This document shows positions 50,595 through 59,624 of a stretch of 64,000 nucleotides of DNA, piece by piece (position 1 is the stretch's first letter; every line of letters begins with the position of its first letter). The translations under genes and the position numbers were made by a program. The DNA comes from JAFKFI01 sp963795435 (GTDB lineage: Bacteria > Pseudomonadota > Alphaproteobacteria > Acetobacterales > Acetobacteraceae), in the NCBI GenBank assembly GCA_963795435.1, contig CAWCHV010000007.1:1922001-1986000 (forward strand), read 5' to 3'. Below the pieces are notes generated by a model, which saw nothing but the letters and a program-made list of their open reading frames with translations, searched no databases and was not told the origin of the DNA.

Positions 50595-51149
50595 TTAGCC
50601 CAGCGGCAGCAAGGCGGGCGAATCGCCGCCGAGCAGCAGTTGCGGCACCTGCGCGAACCGCCACGTGCCCTGGGCGTCGCGGTCGAGCACCCAGACGAGA
50701 TCGAAGCGGTCCGCCGGCCACTCGGCGGGGCAGCGCAGCGCGGGGCCGGCGAGCAGGCCAGGGATGCGGGGCAGCGCGTTATGCTCCCAGGAGATCAGCG
50801 CCGGCCCGTCGCCGCAAGCGAGCACCTCCTCGGCGAGTTTCTCCTCCTCGCCGACGTGGATGTCGGCCTGGATCGGCAGCTTGAGAAAGCCCGCGAGCGG
50901 CACCAGCGTCTGACGCGGGCGATGGCTGGTGCCGTGGTGATGCGAGGCGAACAGGGCGGCCGGAGCCGCCAATGGACTGGCCGCGCGCGCGAACCAGGGC
51001 GCCAGGGCGCCTGCGCGCTGCCAGCCGAGCGGGCTTAGGCTGCGTGGGTCATGCTGTCCCTCCTCGTTCACGCCGAGCGGCGGATGCTGGTTCTCGTTGT
51101 CGGCGGGCTTTTCGGCGTGGCGGACGATCATCACCTTGAGCGGCTGCAT
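50595..51149 (-). CDS. Histidine phosphatase family protein
   Basis: A 184-residue protein of the phosphoglycerate-mutase-like superfamily. The catalytic motif VMIVRHAEKPADNENQHPPL has RHAEKP in place of the usual RHGE, and the second His is in LISWEHNALPRIPGL. ALFASHHHGTSHRPRQTLVP corresponds to the arginine-containing strand. The protein is short and divergent, so phosphatase activity on a small substrate is likely but not certain. It lies between the MFS and MmgE/PrpD genes, all read leftward. Confidence 0.8.
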   Translation of the reverse strand: MQPLKVMIVRHAEKPADNENQHPPLGVNEEGQHDPRSLSPLGWQRAGALAPWFARAASPLAAPAALFASHHHGTSHRPRQTLVPLAGFLKLPIQADIHVGEEEKLAEEVLACGDGPALISWEHNALPRIPGLLAGPALRCPAEWPADRFDLVWVLDRDAQGTWRFAQVPQLLLGGDSPALLPLG

Positions 51150-51173
51150 GGGCTTCCCTCCATTCCCGGAGGC

Positions 51174-52358
51174 TCAATCGCGTCGGATGGCCAGGCGTTG
51201 CCGTGACCTGCCGCCTGCGGACAGACCGGCGTGCAGCAGCCAGAGCGGGATCGCGAGTAGACCGATCGCGGCGGCGGCGTACAGGGCGCCGCCGGGGCCG
51301 CCGGCGAGGTCCGCGGCGTGGCCGCACAGCGCCGGGGCCAGGGCGTTGCCGGCGTAATAGGTGGTGTAGAAAATGCCCATCCCGACCGCGCGGTTCTCCG
51401 GGCGCGACGACAGCGTGCCGGCCGCCATGATGACCGAGGGCTGCACCGAGCCGAGCACTCCGAACAACACGGCGCTCGACAAGGGCCAGGCGGTGAGGGC
51501 GATGCCGGCGCAGCCCAGCGCCATCGCGACGGTGCCGAACAACAGGACGCGCAGATGGCCGAACCGAGCCGCCAGGGCGCCGCCCGCGAGCGTGGCCGGA
51601 CTGCTGCCCCAGGTCGCGATGGTCATCACCGCGCCGGCGATCAGCGCCGAATGGCCCCGCACGCTCATCAGCGACGGCACATAGGAGACGAACCCGCCGT
51701 AGCAGCCGGTGTAGGCGGTCCATACCAGGCCACCGACCATGACGAGCAGGCATTCGCGCCGCCCCGGCAGGGAGAAGCGCCGGGGTGGGGGATGGGCGGC
51801 GGGCGCATCGCGGTAGCTGGCCAGGAACAGGACCAGGGTGACGGCGACCAGCACCGCCCCCGACATCAGGGCCGCAACCGTGCCGCTCACCGCCGCGATC
51901 CACGGCAGGGCGATCTGCGCGCCAGACACGCCGACCGGGTAGGCGGAGACCGAAAGGCCGATCGCCACCATGAAGCGCCGTCCGGAGAACCAGTCGGAGA
52001 TGATCTTGTTCTGCAGCACGATCATCGCCACGCCGCCGGCGCCCGCAATCAGGCGCCCGGCGCCGATCCCCGCCGGGTCGGCCCATACCGCGCCGAGCAG
52101 CGGCCCGGCCGTCATCAGCGCGAGGCCGCCGCCGACGATGAGCCGGTCGCCATAGCGCCGCCCGAGCAGACCGAGCGGCAGGGCGAGCACGATGCCGGGG
52201 GCGACGAACACGCCGATCAGCGTGCCGATGCTGGTGTAGTCGAGCCCGTATGCGGCGATCAGCTCAGGCGCCAGGCTCGCGACGGTCTGGTACTGGTAGC
52301 CGAACGCGATACGCGCCAGCACCATCGCGGCAAGTATCAGCCAGGGCCGCGCCCCCAT
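51174..52358 (-). CDS. MFS transporter
   Basis: A 394-residue major facilitator with about 12 hydrophobic segments. It opens WLILAAMVLARIAFGYQYQT, and the loop 2-3 motif is LPLGLLGRRYGDRLIVGGGL. A second-half GGALAARFGHLRVLLFGTVA is the repeat. The N-terminal YQYQTVASLAPELIAAYGLD resembles cyanate/nitrate-type and other small-organic-anion permeases. The substrate is unknown. It is the first of the leftward genes that lead to the histidine phosphatase, MmgE/PrpD and monooxygenase genes. Confidence 0.88.
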   Translation of the reverse strand: MGARPWLILAAMVLARIAFGYQYQTVASLAPELIAAYGLDYTSIGTLIGVFVAPGIVLALPLGLLGRRYGDRLIVGGGLALMTAGPLLGAVWADPAGIGAGRLIAGAGGVAMIVLQNKIISDWFSGRRFMVAIGLSVSAYPVGVSGAQIALPWIAAVSGTVAALMSGAVLVAVTLVLFLASYRDAPAAHPPPRRFSLPGRRECLLVMVGGLVWTAYTGCYGGFVSYVPSLMSVRGHSALIAGAVMTIATWGSSPATLAGGALAARFGHLRVLLFGTVAMALGCAGIALTAWPLSSAVLFGVLGSVQPSVIMAAGTLSSRPENRAVGMGIFYTTYYAGNALAPALCGHAADLAGGPGGALYAAAAIGLLAIPLWLLHAGLSAGGRSRQRLAIRRD

Positions 52359-52423
52359 GTCTTTCCCCCGGCGCTGCCCGCGCCCGTACGCCTAGGCCGG
52401 GATGTCGGCCCCGCCAACCTGGC

Positions 52424-53818
52424 TCAGGATGCCAGCGGACTGACGTTCGAGAACAGCTGCACCAGACCTTCCGCGTAGGTGGGATGAGCGACGGTCAGCG
52501 CCTGGACGGCCTGATACGGGAGCCCGGCGCTCATCGCCAACTGGATGGGCGGCAGCATTTCGCCGGCGCGCGGGCCGAAGGCGGTGAAGCCGATGATTCG
52601 GTCATCCGCGCCGATCAGCGCCTTGAGCTTGCCGCGCGTCTCGCCGGTGGTATGCCCGCGCAGGATCGCGGCGACCGGGAGTTCGGCCAGACGGTAAGCG
52701 ACGCCTTGCCGCTTGGCCTCGGTCTCGTTCAGGCCGACGCGCGCCAGCTCGGGGTCGGTGAAGAGGCAGAAGGGCACCTGCCGGCCGACTGTGCTGCGGT
52801 TCCCACCATTCAGATTGTCGCGCACGATGCGGAAATCCTCGAACGCAATATGGGTGAAGGCCGGGCTTCCCGCGCAATCGCCCATTGCCCAGACGGCGGG
52901 GGCGCTCGTCTCCAGCCTGTCATTGACGTGCACATATCCGGACGGGGTCAACTCGATCCCCGCGCGATCGAGCCCGATCCCCTGCGTGTTGGGCGCTTTC
53001 CCCAGGGCGACGAGCAGGTGGGAGCCTTCGAGCGTCGACTCGCCCCCGCCTGTCGCGAGATGGAGCGTGACTTTGCCGCCCGACCGGCCGGAGACGCGCC
53101 GAACGTCGGACGACGTGACCACCCGGATGCCTTCATCGCTCAGCAGATCGCGGATCGCCTCGGAAATGTCGGGGTCCTCGCGGGAGATGATTTGTCCGGC
53201 GCGCTCGCAGACCGTGACGCGGCTGCCGAACCGGCGCATCGCCTGCGCGAGCTCCAGCGCGATATAGCCGCCGCCGAGGATCATTAGATGCTCGGCCAGC
53301 ATATCGAGGTCGAGCAGCTCGACGTGGGTGAGCGGCGCCGCGTCGGCGAGACCGGGAAGGTCCGGCATCGAGGCGAAGGCGCCGAGATCCAAAAACACCT
53401 TCTCACCGCGCAACGTCCGCGTCCCGCCATCCGCGAGCATGACCTCGACCGTCCGCTCGGCGACGAAGCTGCCCCGACCCGTGACCAGCTCGCAACCGGC
53501 GGCAGCGAATTTGTCGAGGTGCGCCTTGATCTCGCTTTCGACCATTGCCCGCTTGCGCGCCTGAACCTCCCGCATCGATACCGTGACACCGGCCGAGTGT
53601 GTGCCGAACGCCGCGCTGGTCGCGACGATCTGCGCGACGCTCGCGCTGTGAATGATGTTCTTGCTCGGCAGGCAGGCGATATTCGGACAGGAGCCGCCGA
53701 CATAGCGCGCTTCCACCACTGCGACCCGTTGGCCGCCGCCGCCGAGATGGCACGCCGTCCACTTCCCGGCCTCCCCGCTGCCGAGCACCACGGCGTCGAA
53801 GGTTTCGATCGCTGGCAT
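52424..53818 (-). CDS. FAD/NAD-dependent disulfide oxidoreductase (mercuric reductase/lipoamide dehydrogenase-like)
   Basis: A 464-residue pyridine nucleotide-disulfide oxidoreductase. FAD motif: DAVVLGSGEAGKWTACHL. Redox-active pair: YVGGSCPNIACLPSKNIIHS (CxxxxC). NAD motif: HLMILGGGYIALELAQAMRR. Second FAD motif: AVWAMGDCAGSPAFTHIAFE. The C-terminal dimer domain has HPTYAEGL in place of the usual HPTxxE, keeping the active-site His. There are no N-terminal HMA or C-terminal vicinal cysteines, so it is not a typical MerA. The ATG at 53818 is chosen because the earlier in-frame start overlaps the hslO promoter region. Confidence 0.88.
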   Translation of the reverse strand: MPAIETFDAVVLGSGEAGKWTACHLGGGGQRVAVVEARYVGGSCPNIACLPSKNIIHSASVAQIVATSAAFGTHSAGVTVSMREVQARKRAMVESEIKAHLDKFAAAGCELVTGRGSFVAERTVEVMLADGGTRTLRGEKVFLDLGAFASMPDLPGLADAAPLTHVELLDLDMLAEHLMILGGGYIALELAQAMRRFGSRVTVCERAGQIISREDPDISEAIRDLLSDEGIRVVTSSDVRRVSGRSGGKVTLHLATGGGESTLEGSHLLVALGKAPNTQGIGLDRAGIELTPSGYVHVNDRLETSAPAVWAMGDCAGSPAFTHIAFEDFRIVRDNLNGGNRSTVGRQVPFCLFTDPELARVGLNETEAKRQGVAYRLAELPVAAILRGHTTGETRGKLKALIGADDRIIGFTAFGPRAGEMLPPIQLAMSAGLPYQAVQALTVAHPTYAEGLVQLFSNVSPLAS

Positions 53819-53948
53819 GGCTGGTCCCCTCGTGACGTCGCTCTCTGCACTGCTAAGCCGACCAGACACATGTCGGCAAGAGACCCACATGCCGCAACCC
53901 AGCCCGGCGCCGGTAGCCCCGAGGGCGCAGCAGCCCTATCTTGGGACG

Positions 53949-54914
53949 ATGTCCGATACGCCCGCTTTTCTCGACAGCCAGCGACCCGCCGTGCCCGATA
54001 TCGTCGTGCCGCGCGGGGTCACGCGGTTCTATCTGCCGCGCCGGCCCGTACGCGGGCGCCTGGTCCGGCTCGGGCCGCTGGCGGACGCGCTGTTGACGCG
54101 CCACGACAACCCGCACTTGGTTCGGCGGATCACGGGCGAGGCGCTGGCGCTGGCCGCCGGCCTCGCCTCGGCGCTGAAGTTTCGCGGCTCGTTCAGCCTG
54201 CAAGTGAAGGGCGACGGCGCGCTGCCGATGCTGCTGGCGGACTGCACCGATACCGGCGCGCTGCGGGGCTACGCCCGGATCAACACCGAGAAGTTTTCCG
54301 AACTGCTGGCCCGAGACGGCGAGCCTTCCGCCGAACAACTGATGGGCCGGGGCTATCTCGCGTTCACCGTCGACCAGGGCCCCGACCGCGACCGGCACCA
54401 GGGCATCGTGACCATCGAGGGCGACCGCCTCGCCGACATGGCGCTGCATTATTTCCGCACCAGCGAGCAGATGAGTTGCTTCGTCCATCTCGCCTGCGAG
54501 GAGACCGAGGCCGGCTGGCGCGCGGGCGGGCTGATACTGGAAAAGGTGGCCGGCGAGGGTGGCGTCGATCCGGCGCTCGACGCGCAGGCGCAGGAGGAGA
54601 GCTGGCGCACTGCCGTCGCCCTCGCCGCGACCTTGCGCGACGGCGAGCTGCTCGACGACGGGCTGTCGCCCGATCGGCTGCTGTATCGGTTGTTCCATAC
54701 CGAGGGAGTCGCGGTCGATCGCGCGCGGGCATTATCCTATGGCTGCCGTTGCTCCCGCCAGCGCCTGTCCGGCATTCTCGAAGGCTTCACGCCGGACGAC
54801 CTGGACCACATGACCGTCGAAGGCGACATCGTGATGACGTGCGAGTTCTGCAATTTCGACTTCCGCTTCCCCCGCGAGGAGATCCGCGGGACCGAGGTCG
54901 GGGCGCGGAATTGA
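53949..54914 (+). CDS. hslO: Hsp33 redox-regulated chaperone
   Basis: A 321-residue Hsp33 homologue. The core fold has LTRHDNPHLVRRITGEALAL, SFSLQVKGDGALPMLLADCT, and YLAFTVDQGPDRDRHQGIVT. The C-terminal zinc/redox switch carries four cysteines: SYGCRCSR (C-x-C) and VMTCEFCNFDF (C-x2-C). Under oxidative heat stress these form disulfides and activate holdase activity. ATG 53949 (MSDTPAF) has GGGACG upstream; ATG 53889 is an alternative adding 20 Pro/Ala-rich residues. It is divergent from the FAD oxidoreductase gene, consistent with a shared redox theme. Confidence 0.93.
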   Translation: MSDTPAFLDSQRPAVPDIVVPRGVTRFYLPRRPVRGRLVRLGPLADALLTRHDNPHLVRRITGEALALAAGLASALKFRGSFSLQVKGDGALPMLLADCTDTGALRGYARINTEKFSELLARDGEPSAEQLMGRGYLAFTVDQGPDRDRHQGIVTIEGDRLADMALHYFRTSEQMSCFVHLACEETEAGWRAGGLILEKVAGEGGVDPALDAQAQEESWRTAVALAATLRDGELLDDGLSPDRLLYRLFHTEGVAVDRARALSYGCRCSRQRLSGILEGFTPDDLDHMTVEGDIVMTCEFCNFDFRFPREEIRGTEVGARN

Positions 54915-55519
54915 ACGCTCGGCGCGTCGGCCGCCGCCATCTCGGCGCGCTGTTGCTGTCCGCCGCGGTCGGGGCGTGCGGAGGAAGGCGCCAGGAGCCC
55001 GTGACAGGCCCGGAGAGCTTCGCCCCGCTGCAATACGACTACCTGACGCCGCTCCGGCTGAATGTCGCCTCGATCGATGTCGAGGAGCGGTTCGTGCCGG
55101 GCGGCGGCGACATGGCGGCGGCCGATCCGGTGCGACCGGCCGACGCGATCCGGCAAATGGCGCGAGACCGGTTGCAGGCGCTGGGCACTTCCGGGCGCGC
55201 CGTATTGCTGATCAACGACGCGAGCATCCTGCGCCGGGGGGACGCATACCAGGGCTCGCTCGCGGTCGAGCTCGACATATATACTTCGGCGAACACCCGG
55301 GCCGCCTTCGCCGAGGCCCGCGTCTCCGCCACCCGCCCGATCACCGGCGGGGAAAGCACGCGGCGGACGCTGTACGAGCTGACCAAGCAGTTGATGGACG
55401 CGCTGAACGTCGAACTCGAATACCAGGTTCGCAAATCGCTACGCGACTGGCTGGTGGAGGAGCCTGCGGCGCCGGCGCCGGTGCAGCAGCAGGCGCTGCC
55501 GCCCCCGCCGCGTGTTTAG
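54911..55519 (+). CDS. Putative lipoprotein, unknown function
   Basis: A 202-residue protein read from TTG 54911, which overlaps the hslO stop (TTGA). The N-terminus is basic (NARRVGRRHLG), then hydrophobic (ALLLSAAVGAC), with a lipobox-like GAC at about residue 23. The mature region has YDYLTPLRLNVASIDVEERF, ILRRGDAYQGSLAVELDIYT and LYELTKQLMDALNVELEYQV, and ends in a Pro/Gln-rich tail. No family name is offered. Coupling to hslO is probably positional only. Confidence 0.65.
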   Translation: MNARRVGRRHLGALLLSAAVGACGGRRQEPVTGPESFAPLQYDYLTPLRLNVASIDVEERFVPGGGDMAAADPVRPADAIRQMARDRLQALGTSGRAVLLINDASILRRGDAYQGSLAVELDIYTSANTRAAFAEARVSATRPITGGESTRRTLYELTKQLMDALNVELEYQVRKSLRDWLVEEPAAPAPVQQQALPPPPRV

Positions 55520-55653
55520 GGCGCTTCTCGCCTGCTTTGAGCTCGCGGGTTGCCTGCCATTCCTGAGCAGCCGGAGAAGGCCGGTCGGCGGCGACGCAGG
55601 CGAAGACCGGCCGGCAAGCACCGGCACATTGAACAAGTGAGGGCCGCCGACCG

Positions 55654-56688
55654 ATGATCAGACCCTGGATCTTCGAGTTCTTTCATGCCCCCGGCAATCC
55701 GGCGCAAGATGCCGGATCGGAGGCTACAGCGGCGCATTTTGCCGCCTATCTCGATCTCTGGCAGCAGGCCGAGGCGTTTGGTTTCGAAGGCATCTTCTTC
55801 AGCGAGCACCATTTTGGCCCTGGATACAGCCCCTCGCCCCATTTGCTGATCGCCGCGATGGCGCCGCGCACGCGCACCCTCCGTCTCGGCGTCATGGGGG
55901 TAGTGCTGCCCTATTACCAGCCCTGGCGCGTGGTCGAGGAGATCGGAATGCTCGACCACCTGACGGGTGGGCGGCTGGAGATTGGCACGTCGAGCGGCAT
56001 TCCGCAGGAGATGGCGCTGATCGGCCTCGGCGTCGTCGAGGCGAGCGAGCGCAACGCCGAGGCGCAGGCGATTCTCGATGCCGGACTGCGCGACGGCGTC
56101 GTCAACCATCACGGAAAGCACTGGCGGATCGAGAACCTCCGCCTGGTGCCGCGGCCGCTTCAGCGCCCCTCGCCGCCCAAATGGACGACCGTGGTGAGCA
56201 CCGAATCGGCGCGCAGATCGGCGCGGCGCGGCTCGAAGATCTGCACAAGCTTTCATCCGACCGAGCGCATCCGCGATATTTTCGACGCGTTCCGCGACGA
56301 GGCAGCGCGCGTCGGAGAGCCGGCCGGCCCTGATCGGATGGCGATCCGCCGGACGGTCTCGATCGATGAGGACCAGGAGGTCGCCCGCTCCGCCTCGCGC
56401 GCCGCCGCCCAGGCGTTGCGGACGATCCTGGCGCACGATCCGCGCGTGACGCCAAATCCCTTGCCCGACGCGCCCGGCCCGACGCACAGCTTCTCGGTGG
56501 GCGAGGACGAGTTCGTCGCCGGGACGCCGGAGAGCGTCGCCGACCAGATTGTTTCCCAGTGCCGCGCGGTCGGCGCCGGCCACTTCCTCGCCAATTTCGG
56601 CCGCGGGAAGTCGCTCGAGACACTGCGGCGCAGCTACGAGCTGTTCAGCGGTCGCGTCATCCCCCTGCTGCGCGCCGCCGAGCTTTAA
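55654..56688 (+). CDS. LLM class flavin-dependent oxidoreductase
   Basis: A 344-residue luciferase-like monooxygenase opening MIRPWIFEFFHAPGNPAQDA. It has the segments FEGIFFSEHHFGPGYSPSPH, RLGVMGVVLPYYQPWRVVEE, and GGRLEIGTSSGIPQEMALIG. In the C-terminal half FVAGTPESVADQIVSQCRAV and HFLANFGRGKSLETLRRSYE are typical. The substrate is unknown. The gene stands alone, followed by a convergent L,D-transpeptidase gene. It is the fourth luciferase-like oxidoreductase in this window. Confidence 0.88.
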   Translation: MIRPWIFEFFHAPGNPAQDAGSEATAAHFAAYLDLWQQAEAFGFEGIFFSEHHFGPGYSPSPHLLIAAMAPRTRTLRLGVMGVVLPYYQPWRVVEEIGMLDHLTGGRLEIGTSSGIPQEMALIGLGVVEASERNAEAQAILDAGLRDGVVNHHGKHWRIENLRLVPRPLQRPSPPKWTTVVSTESARRSARRGSKICTSFHPTERIRDIFDAFRDEAARVGEPAGPDRMAIRRTVSIDEDQEVARSASRAAAQALRTILAHDPRVTPNPLPDAPGPTHSFSVGEDEFVAGTPESVADQIVSQCRAVGAGHFLANFGRGKSLETLRRSYELFSGRVIPLLRAAEL

Positions 56689-56747
56689 CCGACGCCCTGG
56701 CTGGCCGCCGAGCCGGCAGCCACCGGATGTTCGCCGCTTCAGCGCCT

Positions 56748-57248
56748 TCAACGCGCGCGGGAGACAATCAGACCTGTCACCCCAGCCGCCAGGAGATCGC
56801 GCAAATCGGGCAGCGCCAGCGCGACGCACCCTTCGGTCGGGGCGAACTCCGGCCGGGCGACGTGCAGGAAGATCGCCGAGCCGCGATCCCGGATCACCGG
56901 CCGGTCGTTCCAGCCGAGCACGCCGATGAGATCGTACACCCCGTCGTCCCGCCACAGCGCCTCGTGGCGCGCCGGGTGCGGCAGGCGGATCATCCGGTTG
57001 TAGTCGGGATGGGCCGGGTCGTCGCTCCAGCCGTCGTCCGGCGCGAGCGGTTCCACGGCGACGGCGCATTCGGGGCGCGCAACGCGGTCGGCGCGGTAGA
57101 GCACACGCCGGAGCGGCAGGACGCCCATGGGGGTCGCGCCGTCGCCCTCCCGCTTGTCCTGGCGGATGCCGCCGCGGCCGAGGGCGGCGCGGAAGGCGCG
57201 GCCCTGATAGACGAGGCGACCCTCGGGCTGGACGATGGCGTCCGGCAT
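56748..57248 (-). CDS. L,D-transpeptidase family protein (YkuD-like)
   Basis: A 166-residue protein with the L,D-transpeptidase catalytic segment SAIFLHVARPEFAPTEGCVA, the HxnGC pattern with catalytic Cys near residue 144. The region KREGDGATPMGVLPLRRVLY and VYDLIGVLGWNDRPVIRDRG are typical of the short, single-domain form. No signal peptide is apparent, which is unusual for a cell-wall enzyme but common in this subfamily. It starts 7 bases after the ribA stop and is probably cotranscribed with it. Confidence 0.82.
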   Translation of the reverse strand: MPDAIVQPEGRLVYQGRAFRAALGRGGIRQDKREGDGATPMGVLPLRRVLYRADRVARPECAVAVEPLAPDDGWSDDPAHPDYNRMIRLPHPARHEALWRDDGVYDLIGVLGWNDRPVIRDRGSAIFLHVARPEFAPTEGCVALALPDLRDLLAAGVTGLIVSRAR

Positions 57249-57255
57249 GGCGCGC

Positions 57256-58413
57256 TCAGCCGAGGAGATGGCCGAACCGCTCAGCCTTGGTGGCGAGGTA
57301 ATGGTTGTTCACCCCGTTGGGGGCGACCACGTGGCTGACCCGGCCGATCACCTCCACCCCGCAGGCGGCGAGGCCGCTCATCTTCTCGGGATTGTTGGTC
57401 AGCAGGCGGACGCGCGGCACGCCGAGCTCGCGCAGCATGGTGGCGGCGACGAGGAAGTTGCGCTCGTCCGCGCCCCAGCCGAGCGCGCGGTTGGCGTCCA
57501 GCGTGTCGAGCCCGCGATCCTGCAGCGCATAGGCACGGAGCTTGTTCACCAGGCCGATGCCGCGGCCCTCCTGGGCGAGATACAGCAGGACACCGGCGCC
57601 CTCCTTCGCCATCCGCCGGATCGCGCCGCGCAACTGCGCCCCGCAGTCGCAGCGCAGGCTGCCGAGCAGATCGCCAGTGAAGCACTCGGAATGGATCCTG
57701 ACGAGCGGCGCCGCGTCGGTCTCGGGCGTGCCGATCACGATGGCGAGGTGCTCGATGCCGGCATCGGGGCCACGAAACGCCACCACGCGCGCGTCCGACG
57801 CGTCCTCGAGCGGAACCTGCGCCTCGGACACCCGGCGCAGCCCGGCGGCGAGGGCGCCCGGGTAGGCCGTGACGTCGGCCGCCGGGACCGACAGCAAATG
57901 CAGCCGCCCGGCGATCTCCACGGCATCCCGCCGCGCCGGAGCGGCCAGGACGGCGGCGAGAAGCCGACCGAGCTTCACCAGCGCAAGCGCGGGGCCGGCC
58001 AGGACCGGCGGCGGGACCGCTTCGGGCGCCTCGGGAAGAAGCTGCTCGGCCGTTGGGTCCGCCAGGGTGCGGAGCGTCGCCGGATCGAACGGATTGCCGG
58101 TGAGGCGCACCGCGATGACCTTGGCGGAACGCGGCACCGGCCGGTTGAGAACGGAGGTCGCCCGCACCGGCGACAGCAACAAAACGGCCGCCCCGTCCGC
58201 GATGGCGGCGAACTCGCCCAGGCCGTGCGCGCCGGCGGTTTCCGCGGCGATCAGGACCAAAGGCTCGGCGCCGGTGAGCAGGACGGGAATGCCCCGGCGC
58301 AATTCGGCAACCGCGCGGTGGACGCCCCGGATTCCCAGCGCCACTGCTTCCGGCGGGAGGGGCGAGGCGGCAAGACCGGCCGACGCTATTCCGTGAGGCG
58401 ACAAGCGGTTCAT
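57256..58413 (-). CDS. ribA: GTP cyclohydrolase II with N-terminal extension
   Basis: A 385-residue protein. The C-terminal 200 residues are GTP cyclohydrolase II, the first step of riboflavin synthesis: PLVRIHSECFTGDLLGSLRC then DCGAQL holds the zinc cysteines, and LLYLAQEGRGIGLVNKLRAY and RVRLLTNNPEKMSGLAACGV are the GTP-binding and catalytic segments. The N-terminal about 190 residues form an alpha/beta region resembling a degenerate DHBP synthase-like domain, with no clear RibB active-site acids. The ATG at 58413 is used. The downstream L,D-transpeptidase gene follows by 7 bases. Confidence 0.9.
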   Translation of the reverse strand: MNRLSPHGIASAGLAASPLPPEAVALGIRGVHRAVAELRRGIPVLLTGAEPLVLIAAETAGAHGLGEFAAIADGAAVLLLSPVRATSVLNRPVPRSAKVIAVRLTGNPFDPATLRTLADPTAEQLLPEAPEAVPPPVLAGPALALVKLGRLLAAVLAAPARRDAVEIAGRLHLLSVPAADVTAYPGALAAGLRRVSEAQVPLEDASDARVVAFRGPDAGIEHLAIVIGTPETDAAPLVRIHSECFTGDLLGSLRCDCGAQLRGAIRRMAKEGAGVLLYLAQEGRGIGLVNKLRAYALQDRGLDTLDANRALGWGADERNFLVAATMLRELGVPRVRLLTNNPEKMSGLAACGVEVIGRVSHVVAPNGVNNHYLATKAERFGHLLG

Positions 58414-58721
58414 GTGATCACTTCTGGACCCGTCATTCTCACGGCGTACCCGTCGGTAGGCCAAAGGGTGAAGCTGCAAGCCAGCCCTGCGGCGGCCTTC
58501 GTGGAGCGCTCGGACTGGTATATGGCGGGCGCCCTCGGGGCTCGGCAAGGCTTCACGCAAATGTGAGTGATGTCGGGCTCGCTGAATCGCGATTGAGGGG
58601 TAGGGAGTTGCGTTGGGCTTCCTGTGGCGCGCCCGAACACCAAGATTTGCTTTGCCATGCGATAGAAGCCGGCGGGGCGCGTCTCGCGGAGACGGTCTCC
58701 TGAGCTGCAAGGGGAAGATCG
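58414..58721. other. Divergent intergenic region ribA / response regulator
   Basis: A 308-base gap between divergent ribA and the OmpR-type gene. It must hold both promoters. The ribA leader was inspected for an FMN riboswitch: the conserved RFN blocks (AGGGTGAAATTCCC-like and the GCCGGCGGT-like segments) were not found. The ribosome site of the response regulator, AAGGGGAAG, is at 58710-58718. Nothing else is recognised. Confidence 0.5.
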
Positions 58722-59441
58722 ATGTCGGGCGAGCGCCCCATTCTGATCGTGGACGATGATGAGGCTTTGCGGGCGACGCTGGCGGAGCAGCTCGCCGTGG
58801 ACGGGGAATTTACCGCTGTCGAAGCGGCGGATGTCGCGGAAGCCGAGGAGCGGCTCGCCAGCCGGAACTCGCGTTTCGACGCCATCATCCTCGATATCGG
58901 GCTGCCGGACGGCGATGGCCGTGACCTCTGCGTGAAATGGCGCAAGCAGGGGGTTAAGGTGCCGATCATGTTCCTCACCGGGTCGGACGAGGAATCGGAC
59001 GTCGTGCGAGGCCTCGATTCCGGGGCGAACGACTACATCGCCAAGCCGTTCCGGCTGGCCGAGCTGCTCGCCCGCCTGCGCGCGCAACTGCGCCTGTTCG
59101 AGAACAGCGAGGACGCCGTCTTCACCATCGGCCCCTACACGTTCCGCCCGTCGGCCAAGCTGCTCCAGGAGCCGGCGCGCAACCGGCGCATTCGGCTGAC
59201 CGAGAAGGAAGCCGCGATCCTGAAGTTCCTCTACCGCGCGGGAACCAAGCCGGTGGCCCGCCAGGTGCTGCTGAACGAGGTGTGGGGCTACAACGCCGCC
59301 GTCACCACGCACACGCTGGAGACGCACATCTACCGCCTGCGCCAGAAGATCGAGCCGGACCCGTCCAACGCCCGTCTGCTGGTGACCGAGGGCGGCGGCT
59401 ACCGGCTCGACCCCGCCGGAGTTCCGACCGTCGCGGCCTGA
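58722..59441 (+). CDS. OmpR/PhoB family response regulator
   Basis: A 239-residue two-domain response regulator. The receiver has the acidic pocket ILIVDDDEALR, phospho-acceptor D58 in AIILDIGLPDGDG, the Thr in MFLTGSDEES and the Lys in DYIAKPFRLAELLARL. The winged-helix DNA-binding domain contains RIRLTEKEAAILKFLYRAGT, QVLLNEVWGYNAAVTTHTLE, and THIYRLRQKIEPDPSNARLL. No histidine kinase is encoded nearby, so it is an orphan regulator here. AAGGGGAAG precedes the ATG. Its targets are unknown. Confidence 0.94.
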   Translation: MSGERPILIVDDDEALRATLAEQLAVDGEFTAVEAADVAEAEERLASRNSRFDAIILDIGLPDGDGRDLCVKWRKQGVKVPIMFLTGSDEESDVVRGLDSGANDYIAKPFRLAELLARLRAQLRLFENSEDAVFTIGPYTFRPSAKLLQEPARNRRIRLTEKEAAILKFLYRAGTKPVARQVLLNEVWGYNAAVTTHTLETHIYRLRQKIEPDPSNARLLVTEGGGYRLDPAGVPTVAA

Positions 59442-59491
59442 CGAGCCCCGATCCGGGCAAAGCGCGCCCGCAAGGAGCCTGGATACAGGTA

Positions 59492-59518
59492 ATCCGGCGG
59501 GGTTCGTGAACCCGGATA
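59492..59518. terminator. Weak hairpin after the response regulator gene
   Basis: GGGTTC and GAACCC pair over a GT loop, with outer ATCC/GGAT arms separated by a small bulge. It is placed about 50 bases past the response regulator stop. No T tract follows, so a terminator role is only possible. Confidence 0.3.
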
Positions 59519-59624
59519 CGGGCAAGGAGGAAGGCCGGTCGGCCCGGAATCGGGCGAAACGCCGACGGTGCGGACGCGCTCGCGCCGTCCGACCGAGCAT
59601 ACCGCAGTCGCCAGGTCGGTGCAG

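Noticed and set aside
58410..58658. Small leftward frame in the ribA leader (about 82 codons)
   Set aside because: No ribosome site or family similarity; it overlaps the ribA start region and the promoter of the response regulator.
58414..58721. FMN riboswitch upstream of ribA
   Set aside because: The leader was read on the minus strand and the conserved RFN core blocks were not found; only short, non-diagnostic GC helices occur.
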